A stretch of 6,209 nucleotides of DNA from Eubacterium sp. (GTDB lineage Bacteria; Bacillota; Clostridia; Oscillospirales; Acutalibacteraceae), in assembly GCA_029052085.1 (NCBI GenBank), contig JAIDJS010000008.1, positions 1 through 6,209 on the forward strand, in the 5' to 3' direction. The stretch's first letter is position 1. Every line of letters begins with the position of its first letter. Under the pieces are notes generated by a model. The model had not been told where the DNA came from. It made no database searches and saw nothing but the letters and a program-made list of their open reading frames with translations. The position numbers were made by a program, and so were the translations under genes. Positions 1 to 6,209 of the stretch are shown in pieces.

Positions 1-1
1 A

Positions 2-85
2 AAATTTCTTTATAAAAATGCAAAAGAATTTTACGGATTTAATGATTTAATAGAAATAACTCCTATTAAAAATATGCTGGATTAG
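2..85 (+). CDS. C-terminal end of an amidohydrolase-like protein (5' truncated by window)
   Basis: An open frame enters from the left edge at base 2 and ends at the TAG at 83-85, giving 27 residues. The tail contains NAKEFYGF, preceded by a hydrophobic/aromatic FLY. This pattern (NAK/R-x-x-YG) is typical of the last helix of amidohydrolase-2 and TatD-like metal-dependent hydrolases, where the final strand leads into 'NAKRFYG'. No catalytic residues are in view, so the family call rests on this one motif. The stop lies 12 nt before the next start on the same strand, so this gene is probably the upstream member of the same operon. It could also be an unrelated protein with a chance match; the existence of a coding end here is more certain than its function. 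Confidence 0.5.
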   Translation, partial: KFLYKNAKEFYGFNDLIEITPIKNMLD

Positions 86-86
86 T

Positions 87-92
87 GAGGTG
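87..92 (+). promoter_or_regulatory. Ribosome binding site of the putative glycoside hydrolase gene
   Basis: GAGGTG lies 5 nt before the ATG at 98, in the 12-nt gap after the upstream stop. It matches the 3' part of the AGGAGGTG consensus and supports the ATG at 98 as the true start. No promoter is visible in the gap, consistent with read-through from upstream. Confidence 0.6.
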
Positions 93-97
93 CTTTT

Positions 98-2011
98 ATG
101 AAAAAAAGTAATATTAAATTAAGAATAAATGAGCTTACAGGTGATTATGAGATTTTACATAATGGCTTTTCGTGGGTCAGTGACGGCAGAAGACCCTATA
201 TCATTCTGCGCAAAAAGGTTGGCGATAAATATATCAGCACCTACCGCAGTCTGTACTCTGCCTTGAAAAAATCCTTTGAATATGATGACACTAAAATTGT
301 AACACGCCTGAGTGGCTATGTTGCTTTTGGTAAAAAGCTTGATTTTTCTTTAATTCTGACAGTAAAAATTACAGGCACAGATACAGTTGAATTCTCATTA
401 AAGGCAGAAAATGAAACAGGCTATGATATTCAGGCGGTGTATTTTCCTGCTCCGTTTAATTCTAAGAAAAAGGGTACACGCTCCTATCATATTGATGCAA
501 TGCGACAGGGCTTTTTGCTGCCTGACGGATATAAGAAAAACATTCTTTCAACCATTGGCTTTGAGCATTATTTAAGAAAAATCAACACAGGCGACTGTTA
601 TATGCCGTTCTGGGGCAGAGTGTGTGACGGTCACGGCTTTTGTGCCATTGCCGAAACACCCTATGATGCCTGTATGTTTTCATCAGCAGGCAGACATTTT
701 TCCTTTGTGAATTCCGTGCATTGGATGTCCTCACTCGGTAAGCTGTCCTATGAAAGAAAAATACGCTTTGTCTTCCACGATAAATGCGATTACAACGATA
801 TTGCCAAGGATTACAGGAAGTATCTGGCAGAAACCAATCAATTTGTTTCTATTGATGAAAAAATCAAGAAAAATAAAAATATAGAAAAGCTCAATGGCTG
901 TCCTGTTCTTCATCATAAAATCTTTTCACAGATTCAGCCTGCATCAAAGTTTTATGAGCAAAACGGTACAAACAAATTCCTTTATGCAACCTTTGATAAG
1001 CGTGCGCAGGAAATGAAAAAAATCAAAGCACTCGGTCTGGATAAGCTGTATATTCACACTGACGGTTGGGGAGAGCAGGGTTACGACAATAATCACCCTT
1101 ATATTTTACCGCCCTGCAAAGAGGCAGGTGGTTGGAATGGTTTGAAAAACTTTGCTGATACCTGCCGTGATATAAATTATATATTTGCACTCCACGATCA
1201 GTACAGAGATTTCTATTATACCTCTCCTGTTTTTGATATGGAAAAGGCTGTGACAAAAATCGACGGCTCACATCCGTATTGCTCTATATGGGACGGTGGT
1301 GAGCATACTTTCCTGTGTGCATCACAGGCGCTTGAGTTTGTTAAAAAAACTTATACCGAGCTTGAAGAACATGGTGTTGATGTGCAGGGTGCATATCTTG
1401 ATGTATTTTCGGTTATGAATGGTGACGAGTGTTTCCACCCAAATCATAAAATCACAAGAGAGGAAAGCATCAGGCACCGTGCAGATTGCTTTGATTATCT
1501 GAATGAAAAGGGCCTTATTATGTCCTCAGAAGAGCCTGCAATGCAACTTTTAAATAATATCGCCCTTGTTCATCACGGTCCATATACTTTAAGACCGCAG
1601 GTAAACGGCGAGGCAGTGGGTATACCTGTTCCGCTGGGCAGTCTTGTTTTTCACGATTGCATTATGATTCCTTGGAATTGGTGGGATAACTGGGGTATTC
1701 CAAAGGGCGAGAACGGAGATTTGCATTGTGCCTTAAATGCAGGTATGCCGTATTTTCATCCTTATGTTGAAAAAGATATGAAGCTGGGTAATGATCCTCG
1801 TTCTGCAGATGCTGAATTGCTTGATGATAAAACGCTGAAAGCAGAGATTGAAAGAGTTAAGCCTCTTGCTGAATTGCAGGCAAAGCTTTATAACAAGGAA
1901 ATGGTGAAGCACGAATTTTTAGGATGCTATAACAAACAGAAAGCAACCTATGCTGACGGCACAACCATTACAATTGATTTAGACAAGAACACATACGAAA
2001 TAAGAGGATAA
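98..2011 (+). CDS. Putative cytoplasmic glycoside hydrolase, GH101/GH129/DUF5696-like
   Basis: The product is 637 aa with no signal peptide or membrane segment, so it is probably cytoplasmic. Residues about 1-230 look like the beta-rich, mutarotase-like domain that precedes a catalytic barrel in retaining alpha-glycosidases. Residues about 285-560 have TIM-barrel-like strand ends carrying acids and aromatics: HTDGWG (D322, W324), HDQY (H366, D367), IWDGG (W398, D399), YLDVF (D435), SSEEP (E478/E479), and the Trp-rich WNWWDNW (526-532). In GH101 a barrel Asp is the nucleophile and a later Glu the acid/base; by analogy D435 and E478 or E479 are candidates, but this is inference. The family was assigned by motif impression, not by a search. 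The start is supported by GAGGTG 5 nt upstream. The next gene starts 3 nt after the stop, so the two are co-translated in one operon. The substrate is unknown; an alpha-linked (amino)sugar conjugate is plausible. It could also be a catalytically inactive sugar-binding relative. Confidence 0.6.
   Translation: MKKSNIKLRINELTGDYEILHNGFSWVSDGRRPYIILRKKVGDKYISTYRSLYSALKKSFEYDDTKIVTRLSGYVAFGKKLDFSLILTVKITGTDTVEFSLKAENETGYDIQAVYFPAPFNSKKKGTRSYHIDAMRQGFLLPDGYKKNILSTIGFEHYLRKINTGDCYMPFWGRVCDGHGFCAIAETPYDACMFSSAGRHFSFVNSVHWMSSLGKLSYERKIRFVFHDKCDYNDIAKDYRKYLAETNQFVSIDEKIKKNKNIEKLNGCPVLHHKIFSQIQPASKFYEQNGTNKFLYATFDKRAQEMKKIKALGLDKLYIHTDGWGEQGYDNNHPYILPPCKEAGGWNGLKNFADTCRDINYIFALHDQYRDFYYTSPVFDMEKAVTKIDGSHPYCSIWDGGEHTFLCASQALEFVKKTYTELEEHGVDVQGAYLDVFSVMNGDECFHPNHKITREESIRHRADCFDYLNEKGLIMSSEEPAMQLLNNIALVHHGPYTLRPQVNGEAVGIPVPLGSLVFHDCIMIPWNWWDNWGIPKGENGDLHCALNAGMPYFHPYVEKDMKLGNDPRSADAELLDDKTLKAEIERVKPLAELQAKLYNKEMVKHEFLGCYNKQKATYADGTTITIDLDKNTYEIRG
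2003..2007 (+). promoter_or_regulatory. Ribosome binding site of the DUF5107 gene, inside the preceding gene's end
   Basis: AGAGG lies 7 nt before the ATG at 2015 and overlaps the last codons of the putative hydrolase gene, whose TAA is at 2009-2011. Placing the site inside the upstream gene suggests translational coupling and supports the 2015 start over later in-frame ATGs such as codon 14. Confidence 0.55.
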
Positions 2012-2014
2012 GCT

Positions 2015-3928
2015 ATGTTAACCTTTACTGAAAAAATATTCAAATGCAGCACAATGAGGGCAGAATCTTCTCTTCCGTCACTGTCTTATGAAAAGGAAAA
2101 AGTTAAAGCCAAATCAACTATAAGTGATTTTGAAGGGCTTTTCATCGGCTATGGAACTCGTGAAACGGCATATCCGTATAAAGAGCAAAATTTGTATGAA
2201 GATGAAAAAGAACAAAAGCTGCCTGTTGCAATTCTTGAGAATGAGTTTTTATATGCAGAATTTCTGCCGACACTCGGCGGACGGCTTTGGAAGCTTTATG
2301 ATAAGAAAAAGCAAAAGGATATTCTTTACACAAATGATGTTATCCGTTTTCGCAATCTGAGCATTCGCAACGCTTGGTTTTCAGGCGGTGTTGAATGGAA
2401 CTGCGGTGTTATCGGGCATACACCTTTTACCTGTTCACAGATGTATACCGCAAAGGTGAAAGGCAAAAATGGTGAAGATGTTCTGCGTTTTTATGAATTT
2501 GAACGCACACGCAGTATTTATTATCAGATGGATTTCTGGCTTGAAAAGAATGTTTTAATGTCCTGTGTCAGAATTGAAAACCCAAATGAAGAGGTTGTTC
2601 CGATGTATTGGTGGAGCAATATGGCAACACCTGAATACAAGTGCGGCAGAGTTGTTGTTCCGGCAAGCAGTGCATATAACAATTCCGACGGAATGGGTAT
2701 AAAAAAATCATCAATTCCGTTTGATAACGGTATGGATGTTTCCTATCCTGAGAATATTCCGAATACAATAGATTATTTTTATGATATTGATCAAAAGGAT
2801 AACAAATTCATTGCAAATGTTGATGTAAACGGCTTTGGACTTTTGCAGTTTTCAAGCCATAATTTAAAGGGAAGAAAGCTGTTTTCATGGGGGCATATAG
2901 AAGGCTCTGCCAACTGGCAGGATATGCTGACCGAAAAGGCAGGCTGGTATGTGGAAATACAGGCAGGGCTTGGAAAAACGCAGTATGAATGTCTGCCTAT
3001 GCCACCCAAAACAACATGGTCTTTTATGGAGTGTTACACACTTGCAGATATTGGCAGTGAAGCTGTTCAAAAATCCTATGATTCACTTGTTGATGCAGTG
3101 AATGAACAGGTTAATACTCTGTATTCGTCCGATAAGCTTGATGAGCTGTATAAGTATAAGGCTGAGGAAATATCACTTCAAAAGGGTGAAATTGTTTTCA
3201 GCGGCAGTGGCTTTGGTTATCTCCATAATCTGCTTGAAAATAATGCACCAAAGCACCTTGCATTTACAGCCGAAGATGATGCAAAAGCGTGGATAGATTT
3301 TGCAGAAAACGGCTCTTTCTCTCAAATCGCAAATTCCTTTGCTTATGGCAATGCCATGAAAAATCTTCTTGAAAAGTCAGAGAATGAAACCGATTGGCAG
3401 ATACCATATCAGCTTGCACTGATTGAATATGATGAAAGAAATTATGATAAAGCAAAATTGCTTTGTGAAAAGAGTTTAATTCTTGATAATAATTATCTGA
3501 ACAATCATTTGTATGCTTCAGTTTTGTATCAGCTGAATCAATCTTATTCCTATTTTGCGATCAAAACAATTCAGCAAAAGACGGATGATTATTCCGTTTG
3601 CGAAAGTGTTTTCAGGCTGCTGCTGAAAGGCGAGTGCTATAACGAAATTATAGATTTATTTGAAAGGCTTTCAGATAATCTCAAAGCCTCACCAAGACTC
3701 AATATGTATCTTTCTATGGCTTATCTTAAAGCAGGGGATGTTGATAAGGCAGAACAGGTGCTTATGCAAAACGGTGGTTTGAGGCTTCTTGATTTTCGTG
3801 AGGGTGATAAGTTTTTGGATATGCTTTATAAGGGTATCAGAAAAGAAAAGTACGGTGAAAAAGAGGACGAAATTATTGTTCCAAAGCAGTTTGATTTTAT
3901 CGTGTTTAAGCCATATAAGGAGAAATAA
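2015..3928 (+). CDS. DUF5107 domain protein with C-terminal TPR repeats
   Basis: The product is 637 aa with no signal peptide. Residues about 65-345 match the DUF5107 pattern, a galactose-mutarotase-like beta-sandwich: PTLGGRLWKLYD (85-96), GGVEWNCGVIGHTP (124-137), YWWSNMATP (198-206) and a closing block with AGWYVEIQAGLG (309-320) followed by CLPMPP and WSFMECY. Residues about 463-585 are helical and TPR-like, clearest at 465-491 (ALIEYDERNYDKAKLLCEKS) and 562-583 (YLSMAYLKAGDVDKAEQVL). This DUF5107 plus TPR order is known in larger proteins of gut bacteria, often beside carbohydrate enzymes, but the biochemical role is unsettled. Sugar binding or anomer-specific processing is an inference from the fold. 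It sits between a putative hydrolase (3 nt upstream) and a phosphoesterase (2 nt downstream), so it probably works on the same substrate. At 637 aa it is shorter than the roughly 1,000-aa family members that carry many TPRs, but nothing looks broken. Confidence 0.8.
   Translation: MLTFTEKIFKCSTMRAESSLPSLSYEKEKVKAKSTISDFEGLFIGYGTRETAYPYKEQNLYEDEKEQKLPVAILENEFLYAEFLPTLGGRLWKLYDKKKQKDILYTNDVIRFRNLSIRNAWFSGGVEWNCGVIGHTPFTCSQMYTAKVKGKNGEDVLRFYEFERTRSIYYQMDFWLEKNVLMSCVRIENPNEEVVPMYWWSNMATPEYKCGRVVVPASSAYNNSDGMGIKKSSIPFDNGMDVSYPENIPNTIDYFYDIDQKDNKFIANVDVNGFGLLQFSSHNLKGRKLFSWGHIEGSANWQDMLTEKAGWYVEIQAGLGKTQYECLPMPPKTTWSFMECYTLADIGSEAVQKSYDSLVDAVNEQVNTLYSSDKLDELYKYKAEEISLQKGEIVFSGSGFGYLHNLLENNAPKHLAFTAEDDAKAWIDFAENGSFSQIANSFAYGNAMKNLLEKSENETDWQIPYQLALIEYDERNYDKAKLLCEKSLILDNNYLNNHLYASVLYQLNQSYSYFAIKTIQQKTDDYSVCESVFRLLLKGECYNEIIDLFERLSDNLKASPRLNMYLSMAYLKAGDVDKAEQVLMQNGGLRLLDFREGDKFLDMLYKGIRKEKYGEKEDEIIVPKQFDFIVFKPYKEK
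3917..3922 (+). promoter_or_regulatory. Ribosome binding site of the phosphoesterase gene
   Basis: AAGGAG lies 8 nt before the ATG at 3931 and within the last codons of the DUF5107 gene (TAA at 3926-3928). This is a strong, well-spaced site and points to coupled translation. Confidence 0.75.
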
Positions 3929-3930
3929 TA

Positions 3931-4974
3931 ATGAAAAAGTGGGTAAAGGTTTTGATTAGTATTGTTCTTGTAATTGCAATAATTGTCGGCAGTGTTTTTG
4001 CATTTGTAGGACTCTATCATAAGGATTACAAAAGAGCAGAAGATACAGCCTTTTCTGTTCTGCAGATAACAGATATACATATTCTGAATGATGAAAAGAA
4101 GGATGCCAAAGCGTTCAAAACAATTGATGCTATGGTAGAAAAAACCAATCCTGACTTGATTATGGTAACGGGCGATGTTACAAGTGAAAAAGAAAATTTC
4201 ACTGCGTTCAAAACCTTCTGTTCTCATATGGAAGAATTCAATATCCCTTGGGGCTTTGTATTCGGCAATCACGAGGGACTTGATATAGCCTATGAGGAAA
4301 ATGAGGTTATAGACCCTGAAAAGATTGTTGATAAGCAGACCCTGAGCGATTATCTTGAATCCTTGCCGAACTGCATTTATGAGGCAGGGGATGAAAATGC
4401 TGACGGTATGGGCAACTATTATTACAATGTTGCCGATGATAACGGCAGGGTAATTACTTCTCTTATTATGCTGGATTCTCACAGTTATGATCATGAAAAC
4501 GGTGGTTACGACCATTTCCACGACAATCAGATTGCATGGTATGAAAATACGGTAAAATCCATTGCAAAGGATGTAAATGGTGATGAAACCAAGACAGTGC
4601 CGTCACTTGCATTCTTCCATGTTCCTATGAAAGAATATATGACGGCCTATGATGAAAGCAAAAAGAATCGACTTTGGGGCTTTCGTTTTCCGAATGAGGA
4701 CGGCACACCTGCCGTTGATGATCAGATGTTTGAAAAATTGGCGGAACTCGGCTCAACAAAAGGTTGTTTTGCAGGTCACGACCATATGAATAATTTTGAA
4801 GTTGAATATCAGGGAATCAGATTAAGCTACGGCTTATCCTGCGATCACAATATTTATCTTGTTCCACTCAGAGGCGGTGTGCTTATCAATATAAAGAATG
4901 ACGGCTCATTTACTACACAGCACCTTATCCGTCATAGAGGACAGAACTCAATTACAATTGGTAAGGAACAGTAA
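3931..4974 (+). CDS. Membrane-anchored calcineurin-like metallophosphoesterase
   Basis: The product is 347 aa. The N-terminus is MKKWVKV followed by a hydrophobic segment at about 8-28, so it carries a signal anchor. With lysines on the N-side, the catalytic domain is predicted outside the membrane. No lipobox cysteine or clear cleavage site is seen. The full metallophosphoesterase motif series is present in order: TDIH (D48, H50), VTGD (D82), FGNHE (N113, H114), FFHVP (H230) and GHDH (H283, H285), which together bind the two metal ions. The arrangement resembles the Dcr2/purple-acid-phosphatase-like branch of this superfamily. The substrate cannot be read from sequence; a phosphomonoester or phosphodiester on a sugar or glycolipid would fit the neighbours (inference). 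It is the last gene of the operon, 2 nt after the DUF5107 gene, and is followed within 4 nt by a terminator-like hairpin. The length is normal for the family and all metal ligands are intact, so it is probably active. Confidence 0.88.
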   Translation: MKKWVKVLISIVLVIAIIVGSVFAFVGLYHKDYKRAEDTAFSVLQITDIHILNDEKKDAKAFKTIDAMVEKTNPDLIMVTGDVTSEKENFTAFKTFCSHMEEFNIPWGFVFGNHEGLDIAYEENEVIDPEKIVDKQTLSDYLESLPNCIYEAGDENADGMGNYYYNVADDNGRVITSLIMLDSHSYDHENGGYDHFHDNQIAWYENTVKSIAKDVNGDETKTVPSLAFFHVPMKEYMTAYDESKKNRLWGFRFPNEDGTPAVDDQMFEKLAELGSTKGCFAGHDHMNNFEVEYQGIRLSYGLSCDHNIYLVPLRGGVLINIKNDGSFTTQHLIRHRGQNSITIGKEQ

Positions 4975-4977
4975 TTT

Positions 4978-5037
4978 GAATCGGTTTAGTCTCTCGAACC
5001 ATTTTAGTTCGATGAACTGACCGATTCTTTTGTATTT
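4978..5037 (+). terminator. Rho-independent terminator of the operon
   Basis: An outer 8-bp stem pairs GAATCGGT (4978-4985) with ACCGATTC (5020-5027). Inside it a second stem pairs TCGAAC (4994-4999) with GTTCGA (5007-5012) around a 7-nt loop, with a short imperfect stem between. The outer stem is followed at once by TTTTGTATTTT. It begins 4 nt after the phosphoesterase stop. The T-rich tract lies only on the plus-strand side, which sets the direction. Confidence 0.7.
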
Positions 5038-5058
5038 TGGTGGTTTTTGAAGTATAGG

Positions 5059-5110
5059 ACAGGCTCTCATTTTTCTGTAAAAAGAAAATTGGGGGCCTGT
5101 ATTTGTATTT
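5059..5110. terminator. Second long hairpin, possibly a terminator
   Basis: ACAGGC (5059-5064) pairs with GCCTGT (5095-5100), and the stem continues inward through two G-U pairs, an A-T pair, one T-T mismatch and TTTTCT/AGAAAA, giving about 18 positions with a short loop near 5077-5082. On the plus strand it is followed by ATTTGTATTT, a moderate T tract. On the minus strand the downstream side is poor in T. It also lies just downstream of the minus-strand tRNA-like fragment, where a tRNA terminator would be expected, so it may serve either or both directions. No gene overlaps it. Confidence 0.5.
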
Positions 5111-5131
5111 CGGTCAAGGATTCGAACCACC
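5110..5131 (-). other. tRNA 3'-end-like fragment (candidate attachment-site remnant)
   Basis: On the minus strand this reads GGTTCGAATCC followed by TTGACCG. The first part is the hallmark T-arm sequence of bacterial tRNAs (G53, TTC, GAAT, CC), and the CCTTG side would be the 3' half of a T-stem. The 5' half does not match: the preceding bases give mismatches instead of CAAGG. No complement to the would-be acceptor strand (TTTCGGT or CGGTCAA), D-arm or anticodon arm lies further along the minus strand. So this is at most a fragment, not a tRNA gene. Such remnants arise when an element integrates into a tRNA 3' end or when an insertion splits a tRNA. An 11-base chance match is possible. Confidence 0.4.
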
Positions 5132-5156
5132 CTATTTCGTTTTTAAGGAATAGGGT
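5129..5156. repeat. Inverted repeat/hairpin between tRNA-like fragment and transposase
   Basis: ACCCTATT (5129-5136) and AATAGGGT (5149-5156) are perfect 8-bp inverted repeats around a 12-nt spacer; one T-G and one C-G pair can extend the stem inward. There is no T tract on the plus side (ATATAAATG follows). It overlaps the edge of the tRNA-like fragment by three bases. It could be a subterminal structure of the inserted element that shields the transposase from outside transcription, or an unrelated hairpin. Confidence 0.45.
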
Positions 5157-5202
5157 ATATAAATGACAGAGTCAGGGAGTATCATAAAACAATAAATTTT
5201 TT

Positions 5203-5210
5203 GAAGGAGG
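5203..5210 (+). promoter_or_regulatory. Ribosome binding site of the transposase
   Basis: GAAGGAGG lies 9 nt before the ATG at 5220. It is a near-perfect Shine-Dalgarno and fixes the start. It is stronger than usual for a transposase, which is often poorly translated. Confidence 0.85.
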
Positions 5211-5219
5211 TATATTTTT

Positions 5220-6209
5220 ATGAAATATACGAAAAAATTCAAAGAGGATATCGTTACAAGATATTCCAAGGGAGAATCGGTACACGATTTGTCTCTATCA
5301 ACCGGAGTTAGTGTCAGTACAATATACAGTTGGATTAAGACTTCCGTTGGTATTGTTCCGGTAACTGGTCTTCATAGGACCGTAAAAGAACAGGAAAAGA
5401 AAATTAGTCGGCTTGAGAGTATGATAAAAATTATACAGAATGCTGATTTTTTCAAAAATGTTTCTTTGTCTGAAAGATTGGAAATTATTGATGAAGTTTG
5501 GGGAGAATATGGAATTAACATTTCTTGTGATGCTTTAGGTGTTGCACATGGTACTTTCCATAATCATCAAAAGCGTGGTAAAGGTAAAAATTATTTACAC
5601 GAAAAACGCAAGAAAGAATTGCTGCCTGAGATTCAAAAGATCGACCAAGAATTCCATCATATTTATGGTGCGAATAAGATAACAGCCGAATTAAAGAATC
5701 GTGGCTTTAATGCAAGTAAAAATACGATTCTTAAAATTATGGAAGAGGAACACATCCGTAGCTTAAGAATGGACAAGAATTATCATGCATTTCTCAATAG
5801 TGACAAGAAAAATGTGCTGAATAGAAAGTTTGATATGGATAAACCTAATCAAGCGTGGGTGAGTGATGTTACATATTTGCAGATTGATGAAAGCCGTCCG
5901 AAATGTTATTTTCTATGCGTCATAATGGATTTGTTCTCAAGAAAAATACTTGCTCATTCAGTAGGTGAAAGCAATAGTAAGCGATTGATAAATTTGACAC
6001 TTAAAAAAGCAGTTGAAGTGCGAGGTGTTCACAAAGATTTAGTATTCCACAGTGACAGAGGTTCTAATTACACCTCTAAGTCATTTGGCGATTTGATAAA
6101 TGAATATGGATTTATTCAATCATTTTCCAAGCCGGGTACACCATATGATAATGCAGTCATAGAGTCCTTTTTCCAAAACTTCAAAATAGAATGTTTTAAC
6201 CATTATTTC
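5220..6209 (+). CDS. IS3-family transposase, OrfA-OrfB in one frame (3' end outside window)
   Basis: An open frame of 330 codons runs from the ATG at 5220 to the window edge without a stop. Residues about 5-45 form the OrfA-type helix-turn-helix (LSLSTGVSVSTIYSWIK). Residues about 55-73 are charged and heptad-like, a short coiled coil. Residues about 84-125 hold a second HTH-like part, and about 130-185 the HTH_21-type segment (HHIYGANKITAELKNRGF). The integrase core follows from about 205: D216 (WVSDVT), D279 (FHSDRGSNYTS) and E315 (GTPYDNAVIESFF). Exactly 35 residues separate D279 and E315, the DD(35)E spacing of this family, so the catalytic core seen here is intact. Family members are about 380-400 aa, so some 50-70 residues lie beyond the edge. 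Most IS3 elements split OrfA and OrfB and join them by -1 frameshifting; here they are continuous. The enzyme would cut and join the IS ends via a circular intermediate. Confidence 0.93.
   Translation, partial: MKYTKKFKEDIVTRYSKGESVHDLSLSTGVSVSTIYSWIKTSVGIVPVTGLHRTVKEQEKKISRLESMIKIIQNADFFKNVSLSERLEIIDEVWGEYGINISCDALGVAHGTFHNHQKRGKGKNYLHEKRKKELLPEIQKIDQEFHHIYGANKITAELKNRGFNASKNTILKIMEEEHIRSLRMDKNYHAFLNSDKKNVLNRKFDMDKPNQAWVSDVTYLQIDESRPKCYFLCVIMDLFSRKILAHSVGESNSKRLINLTLKKAVEVRGVHKDLVFHSDRGSNYTSKSFGDLINEYGFIQSFSKPGTPYDNAVIESFFQNFKIECFNHYF

Larger units (their letters stand above)
5164..6209 (+). mobile_element. IS3-family insertion sequence, left part (runs off the window)
   Basis: The element is recognised by its transposase gene. 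The left end is not proven. IS3-family ends normally begin with TG a few dozen bases before the first start codon; the TG at 5164 (TGACAGAGTCAGGGAGTATC) lies 56 nt before the ATG and is a reasonable guess. The right end, the matching inverted repeat and any target duplication are outside the window, so the boundary could instead be nearer 5130. Confidence 0.55.

Noticed and set aside
98..3928. Two adjacent proteins of identical length (637 aa) as a tandem duplication
   Set aside because: Their sequences and motifs are unrelated, so the equal length is coincidence.
3826..4521. 231-codon minus-strand open frame with hydrophobic stretches
   Set aside because: It lies opposite two well-supported plus-strand genes. 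Its hydrophobic look comes from reading AT-rich codons backwards, and no family pattern or ribosome site supports it.
4994..5012. Another T-arm-like GGTTCGAGA on the minus strand
   Set aside because: It is part of the inner stem of the operon terminator and lacks the following CC and any acceptor.
4948..5130. Small minus-strand open frame of 60 codons
   Set aside because: It crosses the hairpins and the tRNA-like fragment and has no ribosome site. Frames of this sort are common artefacts over tRNA 3' ends and terminators.
5135..5163. Promoter for the transposase with TATAAA at 5158-5163
   Set aside because: The -10-like bases are there, but nothing resembling a -35 box lies at the right distance, and the region is AT-rich enough for chance matches.
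5110..5200. A complete tRNA gene on the minus strand
   Set aside because: Only the T-arm-like part is present. No matching acceptor strand, D-arm or anticodon arm was found, and the T-stem is mispaired on its 5' side.
1..6209. CRISPR array or tandem direct repeats
   Set aside because: No regularly spaced direct repeats were seen on reading through the window.

Overview
The window reads as low-to-moderate GC Firmicutes DNA, most likely a gut-type Clostridia relative (Lachnospiraceae/Oscillospiraceae-like). This rests on AT-rich codon use, purine-rich Shine-Dalgarno sites, very tight gene packing and the protein families present. The taxonomic placement is inference; no marker gene is in view.

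Layout: (1) Bases 2-85 hold the last 27 codons of an upstream gene whose tail resembles the C-terminus of amidohydrolase-2 type proteins. (2) Bases 98-4974 hold three co-directional genes separated by 12, 3 and 2 nt, so with the upstream gene they almost certainly form one operon. The first is a 637-aa GH101/GH129/DUF5696-like putative glycoside hydrolase. The second is a 637-aa DUF5107 protein with a TPR tail. The third is a 347-aa membrane-anchored calcineurin-like metallophosphoesterase. (3) Bases 4975-5219 are non-coding and rich in structure: a terminator-like hairpin just after the operon, a second long hairpin, a minus-strand fragment resembling the T-arm and 3' end of a tRNA, and a third hairpin. 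(4) From 5220 to the window edge runs an IS3-family transposase in which the OrfA and OrfB parts form one continuous frame; its C-terminus lies beyond the window.

Working model (inference): the two large proteins have no signal peptide and probably act on an imported oligosaccharide or glycoconjugate in the cytoplasm. The putative hydrolase would cleave it, and the mutarotase-like DUF5107 protein would bind or process sugar. The phosphoesterase has an N-terminal membrane anchor and probably faces outward, where it may remove phosphate from a substrate. The operon ends cleanly at about 5030. The sequence beyond about 5131 may be a later insertion, because a tRNA 3'-end fragment without the rest of a tRNA marks the junction, as expected of an attachment-site remnant or an IS-disrupted tRNA gene. 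The most interesting items are the uncharacterised sugar operon with a candidate unassigned hydrolase, and this tRNA-fragment junction.
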